Part shown: piece by piece, positions 25,595-34,091 of the stretch
Numbering within the stretch: the first letter of the stretch is position 1
How the letters are laid out: the number at the start of each line of letters is the position of its first letter
NCBI RefSeq assembly: GCF_015690355.1
Contig: NZ_JADPRT010000001.1
Span: 124,001 to 188,000 of the forward strand
Reading direction: 5' to 3'
Source of the DNA: Streptacidiphilus fuscans
GTDB taxonomy: Bacteria; Actinomycetota; Actinomycetes; Streptomycetales; Streptomycetaceae
Length of the DNA stretch: 64,000 nt
Translations under genes and position numbers: made by a program
The notes under the pieces: model-generated
Seen by the model: only the letters and a program-made list of their open reading frames with translations
Told to the model about the DNA's origin: nothing
Databases searched by the model: none

Positions 25595-27442
25595 ATGGCG
25601 GGAAGCATCGAGGAGTACGCGCTGATCGGCGACCTGGGAACGGCGGCGCTGGTCGGCGCGGACGGTTCCGTCGACTGGCTATGCCTGCCCCGGTTCGACT
25701 CGCCCTCCTGCTTCGCCGCCCTGCTCGGCGAGGAGCGCCACGGCCACTGGCGACTCGCCCCCTCCGCGCCCGACGCCGCCCTGGTCGACCGCCGCTACCT
25801 GGACGACACCCTCGTGCTGGCCACGCACTGGCGCACCCCGCGCGGCGAGGCGCGGGTGCTGGACTTCATGCCGCGCCGCACCCGCGAACCACGCCTGGTC
25901 CGGATCGTCGAAGGTCTCTCCGGCACGGTCGAGATGCGCGGCGAGCTGCGGGCCCGGTTCCACTACGGCCGGGTGATGCCCTGGGTGCGCCGCACCGGCC
26001 ACCACCGGGTCGCCGTCGCCGGACCCGACGCGCTCTGGCTCAGCGTCCCCACCGGCGTGCACACCTACGGCGCGGGCGCGGGCGCCGACGGCTGCACCCG
26101 CTCGGAGTTCGTCGTCGCGGCCGGGCAGCGGACCGTCTTCGTGCTCACCTGGCAGCCCTCGCACGTTGCTACACCTAGCCGCTTTGACGCGGGCCAGAGC
26201 CTGCGGCAGACCGTCGCGGGCTGGGAGCGCTGGTCGGCCGCCTGCCGCTACCAGGGACCGTGGCGGGCGGAGGTGATGCGCTCACTGCTGACGCTCAAGG
26301 CGCTCAGCTACGAGCCCACCGGAGGCATCGTCGCCGCGCCCACCACCTCGCTGCCCGAGTGGATCGGCGGCGACCGCAACTGGGACTACCGCTTCTGCTG
26401 GCTGCGCGACTCCAGCCTCACCCTGGCCGCGCTGCTGCGCGGCGGCTACCGCGAGGAGGCCGCCTCCTGGCGGCGCTGGCTGCTGCGCGCCATCGCGGGC
26501 GACCCGGCCCGGCTCCAGGCGCTCTACGGAGTCGCGGGCGAACGGGCGTTGCCGGAGTCGGTCGCCGACTGGCTGCCCGGCTACCGGGGCTCACGGCCGG
26601 TCCGGGTCGGCAACGCCGCCGTCGGGCAGATGCAGCTGGATGTCTACGGCGAGGTCGCCGACACGCTGCACCGCGCGCTGACGGCCGGGATCCCGATGGA
26701 GCGCCAGGTCTGGAGCCTGTTCCGGTCGTTGATGACCGCCGTCGCCGAACGCTGGCGGGAACCGGACGAGGGCCTGTGGGAGGTCCGGTCCGAGCGGCGG
26801 CACTTCACCCACTCCAAGGTGATGTGCTGGGTCGCCGCCGACCGGGCCGTCCGGATGGCCGAGCAGACCCGCCTGCCCGCCCCCCTCGACCAGTGGCGCG
26901 CGCTGCGCGACACAATCCACGCCGACGTCTGCGCAAACGGCTACGACGCCGGGCGCGGGGTCTTCACGCAGTGCTACGGCGGTAGCCAACTGGACGCGGC
27001 CGCACTGCTGTTGGCGCAGACCGGATTCCTGCCACCGACCGACCCGCGGGTGGTGCGCACCGTCGACGCGATCCGGCAGGACCTGGCCGTGGACGGCTTC
27101 GTGCGCCGTTACGACGTGGGCGGTTCGGATGCCTGTGACTCGACCTCGGCCTCGACCTCGACCGCGTTCTCAGGCGGTGACGGGTTGCGCAGCCCTGAGG
27201 GTGCCTTCCTGGCCTGCAACTTCTGGCTGGCCGAGGCGCTGGCGCTGGGCGGGCGACCGGAGGAGGGCGCCGAGGTCTTCGCCCGCACCGCCGCCGTGGG
27301 CGGCGAGCTCGGCTTGCTCAGCGAGCAGTGGGACCCGGCGACGGGCTCCCAGCTCGGCAACGCGCCGCAGGCGTTCACCCATGTCGCGCTGGTCAACGCG
27401 GCGTTCGCGCTGGCGGACACCGGGGGCGCCGGGGTGGACTGA
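25595..27442 (+). CDS. GH15 family glycoside hydrolase (trehalase-like)
   Basis: 615 residues from ATG 25595. The N-terminal SIEEYALIGDLGTAALVGAD, then DWLCLPRFDSPSCFA, is the signature of the bacterial GH15 group that includes mycobacterial trehalase and glucoamylase-like enzymes. The (alpha/alpha)6 domain shows WIGGDRNWDYRFCWLRDSS (about 252-270) and EPDEGLWEVR (about 389-398), which carry substrate-binding and catalytic carboxylates. No signal peptide is present, so it is cytoplasmic and probably hydrolyses trehalose or a related glucoside. A Ser/Thr-rich insert (TSASTSTAFSGGDG, about residue 520) is unusual. It is a single gene with a following 182-bp gap. Confidence 0.87.
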   Translation: MAGSIEEYALIGDLGTAALVGADGSVDWLCLPRFDSPSCFAALLGEERHGHWRLAPSAPDAALVDRRYLDDTLVLATHWRTPRGEARVLDFMPRRTREPRLVRIVEGLSGTVEMRGELRARFHYGRVMPWVRRTGHHRVAVAGPDALWLSVPTGVHTYGAGAGADGCTRSEFVVAAGQRTVFVLTWQPSHVATPSRFDAGQSLRQTVAGWERWSAACRYQGPWRAEVMRSLLTLKALSYEPTGGIVAAPTTSLPEWIGGDRNWDYRFCWLRDSSLTLAALLRGGYREEAASWRRWLLRAIAGDPARLQALYGVAGERALPESVADWLPGYRGSRPVRVGNAAVGQMQLDVYGEVADTLHRALTAGIPMERQVWSLFRSLMTAVAERWREPDEGLWEVRSERRHFTHSKVMCWVAADRAVRMAEQTRLPAPLDQWRALRDTIHADVCANGYDAGRGVFTQCYGGSQLDAAALLLAQTGFLPPTDPRVVRTVDAIRQDLAVDGFVRRYDVGGSDACDSTSASTSTAFSGGDGLRSPEGAFLACNFWLAEALALGGRPEEGAEVFARTAAVGGELGLLSEQWDPATGSQLGNAPQAFTHVALVNAAFALADTGGAGVD

Positions 27443-27556
27443 CCGGGCGTCGCGGGCCGCACACCGCAGACCGGCCTTTGCAGACCGCCTTTCGGCGCAT
27501 TTCCTTGGCCACGCGCCCTCGGTTCGTCGTGCACGCCCTACTCTGTGTCACTCTTC

Positions 27557-27586
27557 TTGCGCACTCTGTGATGTGAGTGCTAGCAA
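27557..27586 (+). promoter_or_regulatory. putative promoter with inverted repeat upstream of the first DUF5753 module
   Basis: TTGCGC (27557-27562), an 18-bp spacer and TAGCAA (27581-27586) form a plausible promoter for the gene at 27625. Between the boxes lies GCACTC-N8-GAGTGC (27561-27566 and 27575-27580), an inverted repeat that could be an operator. Confidence 0.4.
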
Positions 27587-27624
27587 TTGTCACTGAACGC
27601 ACCTGCCTAGGGATTCCCCTGACC

Positions 27625-27816
27625 ATGCGGCTCACCTTCCTCGGGACCACCTCGAACAACGGCAACTGCCCCACCCTGTACGCGACCGACCGGGGCACCC
27701 TGGTGGTCCAGGGCTACGCCGTGACCGACCCGCACGCACGCGACCAGCTGCGGGACCTGCTGCCGGGTGAGGACGCCGTCGAGATCCCGACGGAACTGCT
27801 GAGGTTCCTCGGCTGA
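27625..27816 (+). CDS. small partner protein of DUF5753 HTH regulator module
   Basis: 63 residues beginning MRLTFLGTTSNNGNCPTLYA and ending VEIPTELLRFLG. It is clearly related to the 66-residue product at 45956 (MRLRFVGSDSKDGNCPSVYE; VEIPRALLKHFPKE). The family is abundant in streptomycetes, always next to helix-turn-helix proteins, and its role is unknown; a small ligand or antagonist of the regulator is a reasonable guess. The in-frame GTG at 27577 would add 16 unrelated residues, so ATG 27625 is preferred. The gene is followed by a 17-bp tandem repeat and then the regulator gene. Unlike the second module in this window, no DUF6879 gene lies between. Confidence 0.75.
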   Translation: MRLTFLGTTSNNGNCPTLYATDRGTLVVQGYAVTDPHARDQLRDLLPGEDAVEIPTELLRFLG

Positions 27817-27867
27817 GTCTGCCGGGCCGTCGAGCTTGCCGGGCCGCCAAGCTTGCCGGGCCGTCGA
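27817..27867 (+). repeat. 17-bp tandem repeat, three units
   Basis: Three units of the form G-YTTGCCGGGCCGYCRA (27817-27833, 27834-27850, 27851-27867) start right after the stop of the small gene. Units differ at one to three positions. It separates the small gene from the regulator gene, where the second module in this window has a DUF6879 gene. Confidence 0.85.
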
Positions 27868-27953
27868 TTCCGCCCGCGGGTCCACGGGGGTGGCTGACGG
27901 GGGTGCCGGTGCGGCGCGGTACGGTGCGTCGACGGCGGGGGAGGGGCCGGGCC

Positions 27954-28874
27954 ATGACGGACTTTCAGCGCGAACGCGAGGCGCTCGGCGCCTGGCTGCA
28001 CCGGCTCCGCCGGGACGCCGGGCTCAACGGCAAGGAGCTGGCCACCCGGCTCGGCTGGGCCGCGTCCAAGGTGTCCCGGATCGAACACGGGCGGCAGACC
28101 CCGACCACCCCCGACGTCGAGGCCTGGTCACGGGCGTGCGGTCGCCCGGACGAGGCGGCCGGGCTCGCCGCCCGGCTGCTCGCGCTGGACAGCCACTACG
28201 TCAACTGGCGCCGCTCACTGCGCGCGGGCCACGCGCCCAGGCAGCGGGTCGCCGTCGAGCTGGACCGGGGGACGCAGCTGCTGCGCGTCTTCGAGTCCGC
28301 CATGGTCCCCGGCCTGCTGCAGACCGCCGAGTACGCGCGGTCGGTCTTCTCCGCCCTGGTCGCGCTCCAGGGAACCCCGGACGACGTGCCGCAGGCGGTC
28401 GAGGCCCGGATGGAGCGTCAACGCGCCCTCTACCAGCCCGGACACGAGTTCCACTTCGTGCTTACCACCGCCGCGCTGCGGGCCCGGCTCTGCCCGCCCG
28501 AGGCGCACCGGGGCCAACTGGACCGGCTGCTCGCCGTCGCCTCGCTGCCCGGCGTCCGGCTCGGCGTGATCCCCGACGGGACGGCGCTGCCGCTCGCGCC
28601 GCTGCACTCGTTCTGGGCCTTCGACGAGCGGCTGGTCCAGGTCGAGACCTGGACCGCCGAGATCAACGTCACCGACGCCGACGAGATCGACCTCTACCTG
28701 CGCGTCTTCGAACACTACGCGGACGCGGCCCGCTACGGAGCGGGCGCCCGGCAGGTCGTCACCACGGTCCTTGCGGAACTCGCCGGCGCCACGGAGGGGG
28801 ACGACGACGGCCTGGACGGCGAGCCGGACCTGCTCGACGGGAGAGCGGTCCCGCGCACGCCGTGGCTCGACTGA
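27954..28874 (+). CDS. XRE-family HTH regulator with DUF5753 domain
   Basis: 306 residues from ATG 27954 with GGGGAGGGG about 10 nt upstream. The HTH (residues 10-65) reads LGAWLHRLRRDAGLNGKELA, then LGWAASKVSRIEHGRQTP. The C-terminal DUF5753 domain has SAMVPGLLQTAEYAR (about 116) and FHFVLTTAALR, a ligand- or partner-sensing region in WhiJ/Scr1-type regulators. Such proteins control development, antibiotic production or unknown targets together with tiny partner proteins, here the one at 27625. An acidic GDDDGLDGEPD tail is present. The closest gene in this window is the regulator at 46693, suggesting two modules of common descent. Confidence 0.88.
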   Translation: MTDFQREREALGAWLHRLRRDAGLNGKELATRLGWAASKVSRIEHGRQTPTTPDVEAWSRACGRPDEAAGLAARLLALDSHYVNWRRSLRAGHAPRQRVAVELDRGTQLLRVFESAMVPGLLQTAEYARSVFSALVALQGTPDDVPQAVEARMERQRALYQPGHEFHFVLTTAALRARLCPPEAHRGQLDRLLAVASLPGVRLGVIPDGTALPLAPLHSFWAFDERLVQVETWTAEINVTDADEIDLYLRVFEHYADAARYGAGARQVVTTVLAELAGATEGDDDGLDGEPDLLDGRAVPRTPWLD

Positions 28875-29054
28875 CCGGTGGCTCGATCGGTGGGTGTGGT
28901 GCGGGCAGCTGACGCACGGTCGCGCAGGTGTCCCAGGGTGCCTCACTCGAACCGGTGACGACCACCGGTGAGTTTGCAGCACGCGGGCCACCTGATTCGC
29001 AATAACGCGCAATCGGGCTCCCCGAGCAACCCGCACTTCCCTACCCTTCCCCCT

Positions 29055-29507
29055 ATGGCGGACAGTTCCCCGGCACTCGGCTGGTTGCTCCGTGCCGCGC
29101 CCGTCCCCGGCCTCACCCTGGCCGAGTGGAACGGCCGCCCGGACGGCAGCGCCGAACTCGCCGTAGGCGTCGTCTGGGACGCGGTCCGCGCCCAGACGGA
29201 ACTCGGCATCGAGGCCCTCGACAGGCTCCGCCTCGCCGGATGCGCGGGACCCGCGCTCTGCGCGGTCGCGGAGGGTCTGGTCTCCGTCCTCGTCCCGGTC
29301 GGCACGGCCAGCACCTGGGCGGACCCGATCAAGGGCGTCCGCGTGCTCGGGCGGGGCGAGTCGCTGCGGGTCCCGGTGCCGCGCTGCTCGCACGGCCCGT
29401 ACCACTGGCTGATCCCGCCCGACGGGAGCGGCACCCTCACCGACCCCTGCCTACTGCACCGCGCGCTGCTCCACGCGTCCGACGTCTACGCGGCGGTGCG
29501 TGGGTAA
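29055..29507 (+). CDS. conserved actinobacterial hypothetical protein
   Basis: 150 residues from ATG 29055; the frame is open back to GTG 28968 but the extra residues look non-coding. No signal peptide, membrane segment or catalytic motif is recognised. Features are DAVRAQTELGIEALDRLRLA (about 36-55), CSHGPYHWLIPPDGSGTLTD near the C-terminus and a final short helix. The SHGPYHWLIPP segment recalls a group of streptomycete proteins encoded close to WhiJ-like regulators. That fits its position 180 bp after the DUF5753 regulator. It may be a target or an accessory of that regulator, but nothing in the sequence tells its function. Confidence 0.7.
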   Translation: MADSSPALGWLLRAAPVPGLTLAEWNGRPDGSAELAVGVVWDAVRAQTELGIEALDRLRLAGCAGPALCAVAEGLVSVLVPVGTASTWADPIKGVRVLGRGESLRVPVPRCSHGPYHWLIPPDGSGTLTDPCLLHRALLHASDVYAAVRG

Positions 29508-29547
29508 CCACCGCGCGGGCAGGGCTTGTTGTGCCCCCGTCGCGGGC

Positions 29548-30618
29548 TCAGTACCGCACCGTGATCCGCCTCGCCGGGCCGTCCACACGGATCTCGCCGC
29601 CGTAGGGGAGCAGCAGCTGGGGGTCGGTGTGCCCGAAGTCGACGTCGAAGACCGCCATGGCCTGCGGCGCATACGTCTCCAACGCCCGTAGCACCGCCGC
29701 GCGTTGGTCCGCCCGGTAGCGGGCGCGCGCGTCGGCGGGGACGGGGTTGAACGGATCCTGCGCCCTGGCACGGCCCATCAGCAGCGCCGGGAACTGCCGC
29801 AGCAGGCCACGCTCGCCCATGTTCCGCAGGATGCGGAAGACGGTCGCGGCATCAGGCCGCTCCTCCGAGGTCTCCAGCAGCAGCACGCCGCCCGCGTAGC
29901 TCTCGACGGGCAGGATCTCGCGGTCGGCCATCAGCAGCCAGGAGAGGATCTCCAGATTGCCGCCCCAGCTGCGGCCGGTGACGACCCGGTCGGCGCGGTG
30001 CCAGTGCCACGGCGTGGCGGGCTCGGACGGCGGCTCGGCCGCGAAGGTGGCCTCGTCGGCCCAGTCGCCGGTGATGTCGCCGAAGCGCCCCGGCTCGGTC
30101 AGCACGTACTCGCCCGACCCGCCCGACCCGCCCGACTCGCCTGAGCCGAACAGCGCGGCGCGCCACGAGTCGACGGTGGCGGGGTGCATCGCGCCGGGAC
30201 GGCCGAGCTCGCACATCACCGAGCCGCCGTGGTAGCTGACGATGCCGAGGTTGTGCAGCAGCACGAGCAGGTTGGTGTTGTCGCTGTACCCGAGGAAAGG
30301 CTTCGGGTTGGCCCGCAGCAACTCCCGGTCGAGCAGCGGAAGCACCGTCAACTCGTCGTCGCCGCCGATGCTGGAGATCACGGCCTTGATACTCGGGTCG
30401 GCGAAGGCCGCATGCAGGTCGTCGGCGCGCTGCTGCGGCGTGGAGCCCATCCGCCGGGTGCTCGGGTACTCCACCGGCTCCAGGCCGAACACGTCCCGCA
30501 GCCGCTGCAGCCCCAGCTCGAAGGGGCGCGGGAAGAGCCCCGGCAGTCCGGAGGACGCGGAGACGACCGCGACGCGGTCACCGGGGACGGGCTTGGGCGG
30601 GTAGCGAAGGTCGTCCAT
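29548..30618 (-). CDS. S66 family peptidase (LD-carboxypeptidase/MccF-like)
   Basis: 356 residues. The N-terminus PGDRVAVVSASSGLPG and the nucleophile motif LGYSDNTNLL (Ser about residue 110) identify the S66 family. GNLEILSWLLMA and a late FDVDFGHTDPQ provide the usual regions of the Glu and His partners. S66 enzymes are cytoplasmic: LdcA trims murein tetrapeptides during recycling, while MccF cleaves the amide of processed microcin C and so gives self-immunity. The length and the absence of a leader fit either. A Gly/Ser repeat (SGESGGSGGSGE, about 155-167) inserted in a loop is unusual. It is convergent with 29055-29507. Confidence 0.85.
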   Translation of the reverse strand: MDDLRYPPKPVPGDRVAVVSASSGLPGLFPRPFELGLQRLRDVFGLEPVEYPSTRRMGSTPQQRADDLHAAFADPSIKAVISSIGGDDELTVLPLLDRELLRANPKPFLGYSDNTNLLVLLHNLGIVSYHGGSVMCELGRPGAMHPATVDSWRAALFGSGESGGSGGSGEYVLTEPGRFGDITGDWADEATFAAEPPSEPATPWHWHRADRVVTGRSWGGNLEILSWLLMADREILPVESYAGGVLLLETSEERPDAATVFRILRNMGERGLLRQFPALLMGRARAQDPFNPVPADARARYRADQRAAVLRALETYAPQAMAVFDVDFGHTDPQLLLPYGGEIRVDGPARRITVRY

Positions 30619-30677
30619 GCCCGCGGAGCGTAGCCCGACAACGCCGGGCCACGCTCAGGTTTTCCGTCGGGGACGGG

Positions 30678-31094
30678 TCAGTTGCCGCCCGCGCGGCGAG
30701 CGGCCTGCTCCCGCTCGGCCGCCTGCTTCTCCTTGATCCGCACGGCCTCCTTGCGGACCTCCAGCTGGTTGGCGCGCTCGTGCTGGAGCCAGAGCGGGTT
30801 CTCGGCCTTGAGGGCGTCGATCTCCTCGGTGGTCAGCGCCTCGGTCACACCGCCGCGGGCCAGGCCCGAGATGGAGATGCCGAGCTTGGTCGCGATCACG
30901 GGGCGCGGGTGCGGCCCGTTGCGGCGCAGGTCGGCCAGCCACTGCGGCGGGTCGGCCTGGAGCGCGTTCAGCTCGTCCCGGGAGACGACCCCTTCCTGGA
31001 ACTCGGCGGGCGTGGCGGGCAGGTACACGCCGAGCTTCTTCGCCGCCGTGGCGGGCTTCATCGTCTGGGTCGACCTGGGCTTGCTGTCAGTCAT
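30678..31094 (-). CDS. DUF5997 family protein
   Basis: 138 residues. The product starts MTDSKPRSTQTMKPATAAKKLGVYLPATP and ends in a long charged helix (RKEAVRIKEKQAAEREQAA) that may form a coiled coil. It matches the actinobacterial family DUF5997 and has no catalytic motifs. The gene is divergent from the LysR-like sensor gene at 31150 with only 55 bp between starts, an arrangement seen widely in streptomycetes and suggesting common control. The function is unknown. A role in nucleic acid or ribosome binding is possible from its basic N-terminus, but this is not supported further. Confidence 0.8.
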   Translation of the reverse strand: MTDSKPRSTQTMKPATAAKKLGVYLPATPAEFQEGVVSRDELNALQADPPQWLADLRRNGPHPRPVIATKLGISISGLARGGVTEALTTEEIDALKAENPLWLQHERANQLEVRKEAVRIKEKQAAEREQAARRAGGN

Positions 31095-31149
31095 GGGACA
31101 AGCGTAGCGAGCGGAAGCCGTGCCTGATCACAGCCGGTAACCTGGGCCC

Positions 31150-31932
31150 GTGACAGACACGCCCGACACCGCTCCCTTCCGGCTCGCCTACGTCCCTGGG
31201 GTGACGCCCGCCAAGTGGGTGCGCGTCTGGAACGAACGGCTCCCCGAGACCCCGATCAGGCTGCAGCTGGTCCAGGCGGGCGAGGGCGAGACGGTCCTCC
31301 ACGACGGCGGCGCGGACGCCGGGCTGGTCCGGCTGCCGGTGGACAAGACGCACCTCAGCGCGATCCCGCTCTACACCGAGACCACCGTCGTGGTCGTCCC
31401 CAAGGACCACGAGTTGGCCGACGCGGCGGAGGTCTCCGTCGCCGAGCTGGCCGAGCTGGTCGTGCTCCACCCGCTGGACGACGTCCTCGGCTGGGAGGAC
31501 GGCACGCCCGGCGAGGCCGCGTTCGAGCGTCCGGCGACGACCTCGGACGCCGTGGACCTGGTCTCGGCGGGCATCGGTGTGCTGATCGTCCCGCAGTCGC
31601 TGGCCCGGTTGCACCACCGGCGCGACCTGACCTACCGGCCGATGACGGACGCGCCGCAGTCGCAGATCGCGCTCTCCTGGCTGCAGGACCGGACGACGGA
31701 CCTGGTCGAGGAGTTCATCGGCATCGTGCGCGGCCGCACGGTGAACAGCTCGCGCGGTCGCAGCCAGCCCGAACCGGAGAAGGGCGCCAAGGCGAAGGCG
31801 GCCAAGGCCGCGCCGACGAAGAAGCAGCCGCAGAAGCAGGCCGGCCGTCCCCGTTCGGGCGGCGGAGCAGGCGGGGGAGCGGGCGGCGGCGCGCGGAAGC
31901 AGACGGCCCGGCGCGGCAAGCCGCGCCGCTGA
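31150..31932 (+). CDS. LysR substrate-binding-domain protein lacking an HTH, with basic tail
   Basis: 260 residues from GTG 31150. Residues 8-200 form a LysR-type effector-binding domain (FRLAYVPGVTPAKWVRVW at the start, IPLYTETTVVVVPKDH, and SAGIGVLIVPQSLARL). The N-terminal winged helix of LysR regulators is missing; the frame begins directly at the effector domain. In its place a C-terminal tail of about 60 residues is rich in Lys, Ala, Gly and Arg (KAKAAKAAPTKKQPQKQ, GRPRSGGG, RRGKPRR). The GRPR core resembles an AT-hook-like minor-groove binder. It may therefore contact DNA through the tail, or modulate another regulator. Divergent from DUF5997. Confidence 0.8.
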   Translation: MTDTPDTAPFRLAYVPGVTPAKWVRVWNERLPETPIRLQLVQAGEGETVLHDGGADAGLVRLPVDKTHLSAIPLYTETTVVVVPKDHELADAAEVSVAELAELVVLHPLDDVLGWEDGTPGEAAFERPATTSDAVDLVSAGIGVLIVPQSLARLHHRRDLTYRPMTDAPQSQIALSWLQDRTTDLVEEFIGIVRGRTVNSSRGRSQPEPEKGAKAKAAKAAPTKKQPQKQAGRPRSGGGAGGGAGGGARKQTARRGKPRR

Positions 31933-31965
31933 CCGCCCTGCCACAGCCGCTCGCACCGCGACCGC

Positions 31966-32607
31966 TCACACCGCGACCGGCTCCGCCACGTACGGCGCCA
32001 GTACCAGCCGGATGACCTCCTCCAACCGGGCGAACGCGTCGCCCAGGGTGGAGCGGCCGGTGACCCAGTCGACGAGTTCGCTCTGCCACGCCGCGTCGAT
32101 GATGTGCGGGACGACGGACCGCGCCGTCGGCGGGACTTCCGGCATCAGCGCGAGCAGCTTGGCCCGGCCCGAGTTGCCCATGGCCTCGACCACCTCGCTG
32201 GCGAACGGGTCCGTGGAGACGGCGACCGAGACCAGCAGCCGGGCCAGGTTGGGCTGTCGCTGCAGGGCCCGCATCCCGCGGTGAACGAAGCGCACCACCC
32301 GGTCTGACCCGCTGCCCCGCCCGGCCAGCGCCGCGGGCGAGCCGCGCACCTCGGTCGCCAGGTCGTCCATGAGCATCGCCCGCCAGTCGGACGCGGCGGC
32401 TGCGAGCAGGTGCTCCTTGGAGGAGAAGTAGCGGTAGGTCGTGCCGAGCGCCACCCCGGAGCGTTCGCTGACCTGCTTCATCTGCAGCCGTTCGACCCCG
32501 CCTTCCGCGACAAGCGCGAGGGCGGCGTCGATCAGGTGTTTCCGGCGTTCCAGTTGGCGGGGAGACATGGTCTCGACCGGCCTGGGGGACAGGTCTACCT
32601 TGGACAC
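31966..32607 (-). CDS. TetR-family transcriptional regulator
   Basis: 213 residues. The HTH (about 18-64) reads LIDAALALVAEGGVERLQMK, then SGVALGTTYRYFSSKEHLLA, close in wording to KstR-type TetR proteins that control lipid and steroid catabolism. The C-terminal ligand domain is all helical. An imperfect inverted repeat lies before the gene (32623-32635), as expected for autoregulation. A KstR-like box precedes the enoyl-CoA hydratase gene at 54834, but whether this protein recognises it is untested. The gene is convergent with the LysR-like gene; stops are 33 bp apart. Confidence 0.87.
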   Translation of the reverse strand: MSKVDLSPRPVETMSPRQLERRKHLIDAALALVAEGGVERLQMKQVSERSGVALGTTYRYFSSKEHLLAAAASDWRAMLMDDLATEVRGSPAALAGRGSGSDRVVRFVHRGMRALQRQPNLARLLVSVAVSTDPFASEVVEAMGNSGRAKLLALMPEVPPTARSVVPHIIDAAWQSELVDWVTGRSTLGDAFARLEEVIRLVLAPYVAEPVAV

Positions 32608-32622
32608 ACGGCCATCCTACCG

Positions 32623-32635
32623 GGAACCGTGTTGC
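32623..32635. promoter_or_regulatory. possible TetR operator
   Basis: GGAACCGTGTTGC, a GNAAC-N3-GTTNC inverted repeat, lies 15 bp upstream of the TetR start codon, a normal place for an autoregulatory site. Confidence 0.3.
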
Positions 32636-32757
32636 ACGTGTATGACGCCTCATCAGCTGATCCGACCACCACCGACCTGCGCAGACGCGCGCAACGGTGG
32701 AACAGCGTTCTCGCCCCGACGCCGTCGGACGCCGGGCCTCAGGGCGTCCTGCCCGGC

Positions 32758-34005
32758 CTACGCCGCGTCCACGGGCAGCGGCAGGCGGGCGGTGACCTGG
32801 AAGCCGCCGCCGGAGTGGGGGCCTGCGGTGAGGGTGCCGCCGAGGAGGGCGGTGCGTTCGCGCATGCCGGTGATACCGAAGCCCGCGCCGACGCCGCTGC
32901 TCGGGCCGTTCGGGCTGGTGGGGCTGTGGGGGCCGTTCACGGTGCCAACGCCGGTGGGCCCGCGGCCGGAGTCGAGGATCGTCAGCGTCAGGTCCTGTGC
33001 CCCGTAGGCGATGTCGACCGTGCAGCTCGGCGTGCCCGCGTGGCGGACGACGTTGGTCACCGCCTCCTGGACGATGCGGTAGGCGGAGAGCTCGATGTCC
33101 GGCGGCAGCGGGCGTTCCTCGCCGACGCGTTGCAGCGTCACCCGGACGCCCGCCGCCGCCGTGACCTCGGCGAGCCGGTCGAGGTCGGCGAGGCAGGGTG
33201 CGGGCGCGTTGAGCTCCGGTGAGGACATGGCCGCCGGGTCGGCGTCGGAGCGGCGCAGGGCGACCAGGGTGCGGCGGAGGCCGGACAGGGTCTCGCGGCT
33301 GGTGGTCTCGATGGTGCTGAGCGCGGCCTGCGCCTCGGCGGGCTGGGTGTGCACCACGCGGCTGCCCATGCCCGCCTGGATGGCGATGATGCCGATGCTG
33401 TGCGCGACCATGTCGTGCAGCTCGCGGGCGATCCGCAGCCGCTCGGCGGTGACCGCCTCGGCGACCGCCTGCGCGCGCGTCGCCTCCGCGTGCTCGCGGC
33501 GTTCACGGGCCAGCAGGCCCATGGTGTAGGCGGTGGCGATTCCGAGGGTGACCAGAACCTCGGTGCTGATGAGGGCGTCGGGCCCCTGCGAGAAGCCCGC
33601 CACCATCAGCATCTGGGCCACCAGGCTCACGACCGCCGCCCAGACGCCCGTACTCCGGCGGCAGCGGCCCACGATGACACCGAGCAGGATGTCCGGGACC
33701 ACGAACAGCAGGAACATCAGCGGCGACCGGTCCCGTCCCGGGATGGCCGCGATCATCAGGCAGACCAGGGGCAGTGTGACGCCGAGCGTCAGCACCGGGC
33801 GCCGACGGGCCGCAGGGACGAGCAGGAACATGGCCAGGAGGGCGCCGGGGAGCAGCACGCCGCCTTCCGCGTGGGCGGCGATCCCGAAGAGCAGCGTCAG
33901 CAGGGTGAGCGGGTAGGCCACCAGACCCAGCCAGGTCGACACCTGACCTCGCCGACGGCTGCGGGCGGTGCTCTCGGCTCGGGGCGGCGGGGCTGCGATG
34001 TCCAT
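32758..34005 (-). CDS. orphan NarL-type sensor histidine kinase
   Basis: 415 residues from ATG 34005; an in-frame ATG at 34041 would add 12 residues. The N-terminal half has about five to six hydrophobic segments with almost no external loop, a transmembrane-embedded sensor. The HisKA_3 dimerisation helix has RIARELHDMVAHS with the phospho-acceptor His near residue 197. The HATPase_c domain has EAVTNVVRHAG (N box), DSGRGP and GFGITGMRER (G boxes). No response regulator gene is adjacent, so it is an orphan kinase or its partner has been lost. Its neighbours (TetR, TesB) give no hint of the signal. Confidence 0.88.
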   Translation of the reverse strand: MDIAAPPPRAESTARSRRRGQVSTWLGLVAYPLTLLTLLFGIAAHAEGGVLLPGALLAMFLLVPAARRRPVLTLGVTLPLVCLMIAAIPGRDRSPLMFLLFVVPDILLGVIVGRCRRSTGVWAAVVSLVAQMLMVAGFSQGPDALISTEVLVTLGIATAYTMGLLARERREHAEATRAQAVAEAVTAERLRIARELHDMVAHSIGIIAIQAGMGSRVVHTQPAEAQAALSTIETTSRETLSGLRRTLVALRRSDADPAAMSSPELNAPAPCLADLDRLAEVTAAAGVRVTLQRVGEERPLPPDIELSAYRIVQEAVTNVVRHAGTPSCTVDIAYGAQDLTLTILDSGRGPTGVGTVNGPHSPTSPNGPSSGVGAGFGITGMRERTALLGGTLTAGPHSGGGFQVTARLPLPVDAA

Positions 34006-34091
34006 GCCGCCGAGCGTAGAGGGACTGCCCCGGCACGGCATCGACCTGCGGGCTTACGCCGACGGGCGGACCGCGGTGCGGGAGTTGCCGC

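Noticed and set aside
27561..27580. CIRCE/HrcA heat-shock operator
   Set aside because: GCACTC-N8-GAGTGC resembles CIRCE, but the spacer is 8 rather than 9, the outer bases do not match and the downstream gene is not a chaperone.
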